From UBA993 sp964436815 (GTDB lineage Bacteria; Bacillota; Dethiobacteria; DTU022), in NCBI GenBank assembly GCA_964436815.1, contig CAYTER010000070.1:1-8928 (forward strand): a stretch of 8,928 nt of DNA, read 5' to 3'. Made by a program: the position numbers and the translations under genes. Shown piece by piece: positions 1 through 5,248 of this stretch; position 1 is the stretch's first letter, and each line of letters opens with the position of its first letter. The notes below the pieces were generated by a model. The model ran no database searches. It saw only the letters and a list, made by a program, of their open reading frames with translations, and was not told where the DNA came from.

Positions 1-1370
1 TCGCTGATTAAAGCATCGTAGACATCAATTACGGCAAATATCCGCGCTTCGAGCGGGATCTCCTCTCCCGCAAGTCCCCTGGGATAACCGCTGCCATCGT
101 ACTTCTCATGGTGGCAGTACGGTATGCTGAGTGCGGATTCAAGGTAGGATATCGGGGATAGCAGTTCGTAAGCATAAGTGGGATGCTGACGCATTATTTC
201 CCACTCGCGATCATCCAACGGACCAGGTTTTAATAAAATCGTATCAGGAATACCCATCTTACCGATATCGTGCAACAGGGCACCACGATAGATGTGGATT
301 ATTTTATCCTCCTGGATGCCCATTTTTCTGGCTATGATTATGACCTGCTCGGTAACTCGTTCGCTATGCCCCTCAGTTTCCTGATCCCGCAATTCAAGGG
401 CTTTAGCCCAGCCCTGAATTGTTTCATCATAGGCTGACACCAGCGCTGCTTCAGAAGCCTGCAGCTCTTCAAAGAGGGTGATTCTTTGCATGGCAATTCC
501 GGCCATTTCGCTGATTGAATAGAGTAATTTTAAATCTTCTTCAGTAATTTCGCGCGGGTGAGGTACTGATACATCAATCACCGCCAGGGCTTTATCGGCA
601 GAATAGATGGGTATACATGCCCCACCCCACCCTTGCGGCACATTTTCCATTAACTTATTGCTGGTCTGGCTTTCGGTATGATAGTCTTTTGCTACATAAG
701 GTTTACCGGAACTGTATACTTTTCCGACAATTCCTTCACCTGGTTTTAAGCATTCTTCTTTATAACTGCTATACCAACCACTTGTTTCAGCGGCAAGAAG
801 TATGCCCACACTGTCCTGATAAATCCAAATGGCCCCGGCATTGGTATTTAAAGCTTTAAGGGTTTCGTAAAGAAGAATCTTCAGCATACCGAAGAGGGTA
901 TCGGCAATACGCAAAGAGTTTGAAATCTTATATAAGGACTCCAACTCAACCAGACGTTTTTTAAGTTCTGTCTCGGCATCTTCCTTTTCCTTCTGGTATC
1001 GCCTTGAATCGAGGGTGCGACGCACCGCCTGACCCAACCGTTTGGAACGATCTTTTAAAATATAATCGCTGGCACCAAGATGCAGGGCATTAATTGCCGC
1101 CTCCTCGCCAACCGAACCGGATACCAGGATAAAGGGGATATCCAGATTAACTTCATTGAGTAATTCCAGGGCTCGCATCCCACTAAACTGGGGCAGTGCC
1201 CAGTCGGCCAGGATTAAGTCCGGTTCAGTCTCCAGGGCTTTGATAAATTCTGCTTCAGTCTCCACCCTCTGCCATTCAGGACTAAAACCTTCCTCTTCCA
1301 GGCGCATGACCATCAGCTCAGCATCATCAGGATAATCTTCAACAATTAGCAGACGTAATGATTGACTCAT
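1..1370 (-). CDS. REC-GAF-HD-GYP response regulator (probable cyclic-di-GMP phosphodiesterase), 3' end beyond window
   Basis: Reading the minus strand from ATG 1370 gives an uninterrupted frame to the window edge, with 456 residues visible and the C-terminus missing. Residues 1-120 are a CheY-like receiver: acidic pocket D12 (VEDYPDD), phospho-acceptor D56, switch serine S84 (VSGSVGEE) and lysine K106 (DYILKD). A charged helical linker (about 114-145) leads into a GAF domain (about 150-297, with KPGEGIVG and SGKPYVAKDY). From about 303 comes an HD-GYP domain with H335 (EGHSERV), H367-D368 (HDIGK), HHEKYDGSGYP at 420-430 and then AVIDVYDAL. The family hydrolyses cyclic-di-GMP to pGpG or GMP, and the metal ligands and GYP motif seen here are intact, so activity is likely. 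Phosphorylation of the receiver presumably controls it. The gene starts 40 bases after the small response regulator and is probably co-transcribed. Domain identity is near certain; the signal sensed is unknown. Confidence 0.95.
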   Translation of the reverse strand, partial: MSQSLRLLIVEDYPDDAELMVMRLEEEGFSPEWQRVETEAEFIKALETEPDLILADWALPQFSGMRALELLNEVNLDIPFILVSGSVGEEAAINALHLGASDYILKDRSKRLGQAVRRTLDSRRYQKEKEDAETELKKRLVELESLYKISNSLRIADTLFGMLKILLYETLKALNTNAGAIWIYQDSVGILLAAETSGWYSSYKEECLKPGEGIVGKVYSSGKPYVAKDYHTESQTSNKLMENVPQGWGGACIPIYSADKALAVIDVSVPHPREITEEDLKLLYSISEMAGIAMQRITLFEELQASEAALVSAYDETIQGWAKALELRDQETEGHSERVTEQVIIIARKMGIQEDKIIHIYRGALLHDIGKMGIPDTILLKPGPLDDREWEIMRQHPTYAYELLSPISYLESALSIPYCHHEKYDGSGYPRGLAGEEIPLEARIFAVIDVYDALIS

Positions 1371-1376
1371 TAGCAT

Positions 1377-1384
1377 CCCCCTTT
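1377..1384 (-). promoter_or_regulatory. Shine-Dalgarno that decides the HD-GYP start
   Basis: The minus strand reads AAAGGGGG here. An in-frame ATG at 1376 abuts it with no spacing, whereas ATG 1370 lies 6 bases downstream. The ATG at 1370 is therefore preferred, although the two differ by only two residues. Confidence 0.7.
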
Positions 1385-1410
1385 ACCAAACAGCAGATAC
1401 CTTTAATGTT

Positions 1411-1854
1411 TTATTTATTTAAGTCAGGTGGTTCGTTTAATAGCAACCAGTATAGACCTAACTGCCGGACAGCATCAGCAAAACGGTCAAATTCAACCGG
1501 TTTACGAATAAAGCTGTTGGCCCCCAATTTATAACTGGCCACCACATCTTCTTCTTCGCTTGATGAGGTAAGAATGACCACCGGTATACAACTGGTTAAC
1601 GGATTAGCTCTAACCTTATGGAGCACATCAAAACCACCTAATTTGGGTAGTTTAAGATCAAGCAAAACTACCGCCGGGAGATCAGCGGGATCACGATTGC
1701 TATATGCACCTTCAGCGAAGAGAAATTCCAGTGCTTCTTCACCGTCACGCACAACACTTACTTTATTCAGCACCCCGCTTTTTTTCAGGCTGATCAGGGT
1801 CAGTTCCTCATCATCAGGATTATCTTCCACCAGCAGGATAAAACGATCTTTCAC
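1411..1854 (-). CDS. Single-domain CheY/Rcp1-like response regulator
   Basis: A 147-residue stand-alone receiver with no output domain. Visible motifs are LLVEDNPDDEEL at the N-terminus (acidic pair D11/N12), phospho-acceptor D66 in VVLLDLKLPKLGG, switch T96 in VVILTSSSEE, and K118-P119 in FIRKP. The NPDDEELTL start and the RDGEEALEFLF segment are typical of the Rcp1-type group that partners bacteriophytochrome-like or PAS/GAF histidine kinases, so it should receive phosphate and pass it on or act by protein contact. The longer frame starts at TTG 1875, but that would place the AGGGAGGAG Shine-Dalgarno inside the coding sequence. GTG 1854 sits 6 bases after it and is chosen. The HD-GYP response regulator follows 40 bases downstream, so the two probably form a signalling pair. 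No kinase is visible. The family call is firm, the partner unknown. Confidence 0.93.
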   Translation of the reverse strand: MKDRFILLVEDNPDDEELTLISLKKSGVLNKVSVVRDGEEALEFLFAEGAYSNRDPADLPAVVLLDLKLPKLGGFDVLHKVRANPLTSCIPVVILTSSSEEEDVVASYKLGANSFIRKPVEFDRFADAVRQLGLYWLLLNEPPDLNK

Positions 1855-1860
1855 TGTATT

Positions 1861-1869
1861 CTCCTCCCT
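1861..1869 (-). promoter_or_regulatory. Strong Shine-Dalgarno fixing a GTG start
   Basis: The minus strand reads AGGGAGGAG, then AATACA, then GTG at 1854. This nine-base match to anti-SD at 6-base spacing decides the start in favour of GTG over the TTG at 1875, which lies upstream of the site. Confidence 0.85.
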
Positions 1870-1879
1870 AGACAATCAA

Positions 1880-1913
1880 ATTCTAATCCATTAAATTATT
1901 GTCATTAAGTCAA
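1880..1913 (-). promoter_or_regulatory. Weak candidate promoter ahead of the response-regulator pair
   Basis: In the 78-base gap between the mscS stop and the response-regulator start, the minus strand has TTGACT (1908-1913, 5/6 to the -35 consensus) and TAGAAT (1880-1885, 5/6 to -10). The spacer is 22 bases, too long for a standard housekeeping promoter; the hexamer at normal spacing (TGGATT) is poor. Read-through from the mscS gene is an equally good explanation. Confidence 0.2.
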
Positions 1914-1932
1914 GCAACACAGATGGATGATA

Positions 1933-2736
1933 TTATTCCCCGGAGCCGGACCAGATGACCCTTTGCGGGAAAGGAATCTCTATTCCTTCAGCTTCAATGG
2001 CTTTCTTAATCTTCCAGAGCAGTTCCATCCGGACGCCGAACCAACTGTCGGTCGGCGCCCAAAAGCGGGCCATAATATCAACACTACTATCCCCTAAGTT
2101 TTCGACATAGACCTGAGGTGGCGGGCTTATTAAAATCAGGGGTTGGGCAGCAGCCGTATCCCTGATTACTTTAATTGCCTTATCGGCATCATCGGCATAG
2201 CTGATACCGATCGTAAACTCAAAACGGCGCACCGGGTTGGCAGAAAAGTTGGTTATACTGGAGGTAAACACTGTCTCGTTGGGGATTCGAATGAAAAGAC
2301 CGTCTAAGGTGCGGATAGAAGTTGAGATAATGTGAATATCCTCAACAGTACCAAGGTTTCCTGATATTTCAACCAGATCGCCGGTTTTGATCGGCCGCTC
2401 GCCCATCAGAAAGAGGCCGGAAATCAGGTTGCCGATAATACTCTGGCCGGCAAAACCGATAGCCACAGCTACTATACCGCCGGCAACCAGCAGCCCGGAA
2501 GGCTCAAATCCTAAAATCGGCAGGATCCAGAGAATAGCAATCACGATAATAGCATAGGATATGACTTTATTCAGCAACCCAAGATGATCGTGTGACATTT
2601 TGTCTTTAAGGGCGCGCCTGACTTGAATCGTCACCAGTTTCGACAAGACCAGGGCAACGATGAAAATCAGCAGCGCTGTAAAGAGATCAAACCAGGTTAC
2701 TGCGCCGTAGACTATCTCTTCAACCCACTCAAACAT
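1933..2736 (-). CDS. mscS: MscS-family small-conductance mechanosensitive channel
   Basis: A 267-residue channel of near-minimal MscS size. Hydrophobic segments lie at about 15-37, 57-76 and 81-112. The third carries the Gly/Ala-rich pore-helix pattern (GGIVAVAIGFAGQSIIGN, then LISGLFL) that defines the family. It is followed by ERPIKTGDLVEI and GTVEDI of the beta domain, RIPNETV, and the C-terminal GIEIPFPQR signature at 251-259. The family opens under membrane tension to release solutes during hypo-osmotic shock. The start ATG abuts the TAA of the upstream DUF432 gene, and its Shine-Dalgarno lies inside that gene, so the two are translationally coupled. The two response regulators downstream might tie it to a stress circuit, but this is inference. 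Family identity is very secure; gating properties and ion preference cannot be read from the sequence. Confidence 0.96.
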   Translation of the reverse strand: MFEWVEEIVYGAVTWFDLFTALLIFIVALVLSKLVTIQVRRALKDKMSHDHLGLLNKVISYAIIVIAILWILPILGFEPSGLLVAGGIVAVAIGFAGQSIIGNLISGLFLMGERPIKTGDLVEISGNLGTVEDIHIISTSIRTLDGLFIRIPNETVFTSSITNFSANPVRRFEFTIGISYADDADKAIKVIRDTAAAQPLILISPPPQVYVENLGDSSVDIMARFWAPTDSWFGVRMELLWKIKKAIEAEGIEIPFPQRVIWSGSGE

Positions 2737-3528
2737 TTAGTAGCCCTCCTCCATCACCAGGCGTCCGGGTAACTTAAGCAGGCTGGCGCTGAATTGTTCC
2801 GGGGCTTTGCGCATTCCCTTTTTTAAGGGCCCGTCAATAAAGGCTGTTTCTGCTGTAATTTCGTTGTTGATTTTCATCGTGGCCTGCATGGCGACTAACT
2901 GCGCATCAAAGTAAATCTTCATCCCCTGGGCGCTGAAGACTGCTTTGCTTATTTCGGTCCAGCGATTGCCGCTGTTATTAATAATAAGCTGCAGGACCCC
3001 TTCGGCAAGTGGGTTGAGATGAGGGATTTCCTGATGGATATTGCTTTGCCAGTAGCGGCAAACCAGTCCGTTTTTGACTGTGCCGTATAGCGATAACTTG
3101 GGCTGAAGCAGGCTAAATAGATCAAGAACTGTTTCGCCTGCTCCTTTACGGACAAGAATCAGGGCAATCTCAATGGGGAAGGTGAGAAATATTTTCCTGG
3201 TAGCTCGCGGTTCAAGAAGCACCGGCTGATCAAAATTAATCAGCAGGTGTTGAGAGGCGTCAGCTGGATGATGAAAAGGCTCGACAGGGCAAAAATAGAT
3301 ACTGCCCTTACCGGTCAGGATTGTTTTTTCCAGTTTTCCCTGTTCAGTTTCACGGCGATATAAAATAATATCGCCGCCTTTATCCAAACTACCGGAGATA
3401 CCTTCAAATGTAAATTTAAAGGGTAATTTATGCCCATCCCAGGGAAATCCCCTGAAATTGGGGCCGGGCTGGTATTGCCAGCTGAGTGTCTCCAAGTTAT
3501 CAGAACCGCTATCCAGGCGCTGTGTCAT
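2737..3528 (-). CDS. DUF432-family protein, MscS-associated, function unknown
   Basis: A 263-residue soluble protein with no signal peptide or convincing membrane helix and a beta-rich look. Recognisable segments are IFLTFPIEI (about 113-121), VLDLFSLLQPKLSLYG (about 134-149) and GLVCRYWQS (about 154-162), then AQGMKIYF near 201-208. From memory these match DUF432, a family best known from archaea and often found beside MscS-type channels; a profile search was not possible. The gene ends in TAA directly followed by the mscS ATG, and its last codons supply the mscS Shine-Dalgarno, implying matched expression and perhaps a physical partnership with the channel. ATG 3528 is chosen because GGAGG at 3535-3539 is 6 bases upstream; the TTG at 3534 would touch it. 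No catalytic motif is apparent. An accessory or regulatory subunit is a guess. Confidence 0.75.
   Translation of the reverse strand: MTQRLDSGSDNLETLSWQYQPGPNFRGFPWDGHKLPFKFTFEGISGSLDKGGDIILYRRETEQGKLEKTILTGKGSIYFCPVEPFHHPADASQHLLINFDQPVLLEPRATRKIFLTFPIEIALILVRKGAGETVLDLFSLLQPKLSLYGTVKNGLVCRYWQSNIHQEIPHLNPLAEGVLQLIINNSGNRWTEISKAVFSAQGMKIYFDAQLVAMQATMKINNEITAETAFIDGPLKKGMRKAPEQFSASLLKLPGRLVMEEGY
2745..2752 (-). promoter_or_regulatory. mscS Shine-Dalgarno inside the DUF432 C-terminus
   Basis: The minus strand reads GGAGGAGG, encoding the end of the DUF432 protein (MEEGY), 8 bases before the mscS ATG. The stop and start are contiguous (TAAATG), the layout expected for translational coupling. Confidence 0.8.
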
Positions 3529-3534
3529 AACCAA

Positions 3535-3539
3535 CCTCC
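3535..3539 (-). promoter_or_regulatory. Shine-Dalgarno that decides the DUF432 start
   Basis: The minus strand reads GGAGG followed by TTGGTT and ATG at 3528. The 6-base spacing supports that ATG over the in-frame TTG at 3534, which is directly adjacent to the site. Confidence 0.75.
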
Positions 3540-3571
3540 AGAGAAGACTTGTGGGAATAATCTAAGATTCT

Positions 3572-3590
3572 GAATGATTTATTTTCATTC
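3572..3590 (-). repeat. Inverted repeat GAATGA-N7-TCATTC upstream of DUF432-mscS
   Basis: A perfect 6-base inverted repeat with a 7-base AT-rich centre lies 44-62 bases upstream of the DUF432 ATG, in the 146-base gap after ybaK. It could be an operator for the DUF432-mscS unit. It is too AT-rich, and lacks the following T-run, to be a good terminator for ybaK. I found no convincing -35/-10 pair in the gap. The half-sites resemble the Bacillus FadR box, but the spacing differs. Confidence 0.35.
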
Positions 3591-3674
3591 GACCTGAACG
3601 GCGCAAATCCTTTGTTTTCCTTTTATTTTTACCATTATTCAGCCAAAATCAATCTGCGTCCAATCTTCCATAAA

Positions 3675-4157
3675 TCATATAACTGAGATTTTACCGGTGG
3701 CGGCGTTAATCGCCCTGGCCAGGTCGTGAGGGTTAAGTTCGATTTGCAGACCGCGCACTCCGGCGCTGGTGATAATCAGGGGGTGGCTGAAAGCGCTTTC
3801 GTCGAGAAAGCGAGGGTAGTTGCCTTTGATACCCAGCGGAGAGACCGCGCCCCTGATATAGCCGGTTAACTGCTGCACCTCTTTTAAGTGAACCAGTTCA
3901 ACTTTCTTATTGCCGCTTAAACGGGCCAGGGCTTTTAAATCAAGATCAGAATTGCCGGGGATCGAGGCAATCAAAACCCCGCTTTTATCCCCGCGGGCTA
4001 CGAGGGTTTTAAAAACCTGTTCCGGCGGCAGGCCCAGCAAGTCAGCAGCTTTAATGGCGCTTAAATCGTTTTCATCAACGGCAAACTCCAGCAACCGGTA
4101 ATTGATTTTTAAGTTGTCCAGCAGGCGGACAGCATTGGTTTTTTTCTGCTTGACCAT
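3675..4157 (-). CDS. ybaK: YbaK/EbsC-type Cys-tRNA(Pro) deacylase
   Basis: A 160-residue protein, the normal length for YbaK, covering the whole editing domain. It opens with KKTNAVRLLDNLKINYRLLE. It has the FKTLVAR segment holding K50 (equivalent by position to the essential lysine of characterised YbaK proteins), IPGNSDLDLKALARL (about 66-80) and GYIRGAVSPLG (99-109), and ends in a helix with DLARAINAATG. The family hydrolyses Cys-tRNA(Pro) in trans, correcting prolyl-tRNA synthetase errors in the cytoplasm. The ATG shares its A with the TGA of the upstream radical-SAM gene (TGATG), so translation is coupled; GGGGA just upstream serves as Shine-Dalgarno. No functional link between the two coupled genes is known to me. 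Family identity is secure; exact substrate preference could differ, since relatives edit other mischarged tRNAs. Confidence 0.93.
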   Translation of the reverse strand: MVKQKKTNAVRLLDNLKINYRLLEFAVDENDLSAIKAADLLGLPPEQVFKTLVARGDKSGVLIASIPGNSDLDLKALARLSGNKKVELVHLKEVQQLTGYIRGAVSPLGIKGNYPRFLDESAFSHPLIITSAGVRGLQIELNPHDLARAINAATGKISVI

Positions 4158-5041
4158 CAGAGTCCCCGCATATATTCATTCTTAAGTGATGAAGGTGAGC
4201 GTTCGGCAATAATCCGGTCGAGAGCGATGAGCAGTTGCTGCTGATCCCGGGAAAGGGTGGCTTTTAGCGGCAGGTAGTTGGAGGCATGATTAGCCCTAAA
4301 AACCGAGTTAGTAAGGGAAAACCCTTCAACCATCATCCTGATCTCTGCCAACAGTTGCCAGGGGTTTAAGGCGGTCAGCTCCCCTGATTTGAAGCGGCGA
4401 TGCATGGTAGTCCCGGAAACGGTGATTAAACTAAGCAAGCCGATATACTCTGGATCCATCGCATTGAGCACTTCCGCTGTGCTCCTGGCGTGCTCAACGG
4501 TGCCCTCTAACCCGGCCAGGCCATTTAAGACGGTAACAGAAAGAGGGATACCGGCCTTTTTCAGCTTTGCGGCGCCTTTAACCAGATCAGCAGGGGTAAC
4601 ACCCTTCTTTACCGCTTCAAGCACTGCGGCGCTACCACTTTCCACCCCTAAGTAGATCATCTTCAGGCGGTGATCACGCAGTTCTATTAGCTCGACCTCG
4701 CTTTTAGCGAGCAGATCCTGAGGATTACCGTAGAGGGTAACTCTTTCAAGCAGCGGGAAGGCCTTGTTTAAATGATCCATTACCGCCACCAGGTCAGCAG
4801 TAGCCATGGCCAGGGCATTGCCATCGGCCAGAAAAACCCGCCGGGTATGGGGGAAACAGGCTGCTGTTTTAACGATGTCACTGTTGATCTCTGTCAGTGA
4901 GCGAGCGCGGTATTTTTTCTTTTTATACATGGCACAAAAAGTGCAGCGGTTATGAGAACAGCCGATTGTCGTTTGCAAAATTAAGCTGCGGGCCTCGCTG
5001 GGCGGTCTGAAAACATCTCCTTCGTATTGAAGCGGAAACAT
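4157..5041 (-). CDS. Small radical-SAM protein with CX4CX2C cluster motif
   Basis: A 294-residue radical-SAM enzyme. The cluster motif is C28-SHNR-C33-TF-C36, with four residues rather than the usual three between the first two cysteines. The next aromatic-basic stretch is AMYKKKKYR. ADGNALAM and a GVESGS element, typical of the radical-SAM barrel and of SAM contact, follow. The opening YEGDVFRPPSEARSLILQTT matches a widespread uncharacterised group in clostridia and other anaerobes that I recognise but cannot name by function. No B12-binding, SPASM or TRAM domain is visible, so it is a barrel plus a short helical tail. ATG 5041 fits that conserved N-terminus, though its Shine-Dalgarno (AAAGAG) is weak. 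It is the first gene of a unit with ybaK and is transcribed away from ygiQ. The reaction is unknown. Confidence 0.88.
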   Translation of the reverse strand: MFPLQYEGDVFRPPSEARSLILQTTIGCSHNRCTFCAMYKKKKYRARSLTEINSDIVKTAACFPHTRRVFLADGNALAMATADLVAVMDHLNKAFPLLERVTLYGNPQDLLAKSEVELIELRDHRLKMIYLGVESGSAAVLEAVKKGVTPADLVKGAAKLKKAGIPLSVTVLNGLAGLEGTVEHARSTAEVLNAMDPEYIGLLSLITVSGTTMHRRFKSGELTALNPWQLLAEIRMMVEGFSLTNSVFRANHASNYLPLKATLSRDQQQLLIALDRIIAERSPSSLKNEYMRGL

Positions 5042-5131
5042 CTGATCACTCTTTCCGAATTAAAGATAAAAAACTCGGTGGTAGCTTTTAAGTATGTAAT
5101 TTGTTAACTAAACATCTCTGGCTGAGTGGTT

Positions 5132-5137
5132 ATTATA
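5132..5137 (-). promoter_or_regulatory. -10 box (TATAAT) for the radical-SAM/ybaK unit
   Basis: The minus strand reads TATAAT, 91 bases upstream of the radical-SAM ATG. The hexamer at 17-base spacing (TAACCG, 5155-5160) is a poor -35, so the promoter may depend on an activator. The 5042-5248 gap is otherwise AT-rich and non-coding. Confidence 0.4.
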
Positions 5138-5161
5138 TTTCTCTAACCCTTTTGCGGTTAC

Positions 5162-5181
5162 CTGCCTTAAAGAAGAGGCAG
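5162..5181. repeat. Inverted repeat CTGCCT-N8-AGGCAG between divergent promoters
   Basis: A perfect 6-base inverted repeat centred near 5171.5, close to the midpoint of the two outward-facing TATAAT boxes (5132-5137 and 5199-5204). Its right arm occupies exactly the -35 position of the rightward promoter at 17-base spacing. It is a candidate shared operator for the radical-SAM/ybaK and ygiQ units. A smaller TAACC-N7-GGTTA repeat (5144-5160) lies beside it. Confidence 0.4.
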
Positions 5182-5198
5182 AAGCCGGATACTTGAGA

Positions 5199-5204
5199 TA
5201 TAAT
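5199..5204 (+). promoter_or_regulatory. -10 box (TATAAT) for ygiQ
   Basis: A perfect TATAAT 44 bases upstream of the ygiQ ATG. The hexamer at 17-base spacing is AGGCAG, which does not resemble TTGACA, so -35 recognition would be weak or replaced by an activator at the inverted repeat. Confidence 0.45.
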
Positions 5205-5248
5205 AGGCGAATAGAACAATCACTTTGAATCTTTGATGAACAGGAACG

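Noticed and set aside
131..337. 68-codon plus-strand frame
   Set aside because: Lies opposite the HD-GYP coding sequence, whose motifs are intact on the minus strand; shadow frame. The same applies to the plus-strand frame at 617-859.
1574..1894. 106-codon plus-strand frame
   Set aside because: Ser/Thr-rich antisense shadow of the small response regulator, with no recognisable family.
3572..3590. FadR (TGAATGA-N4-TCATTCA) or Fur box
   Set aside because: The spacing between arms is 7 rather than 4, and the match to the 19-base Fur consensus is poor.
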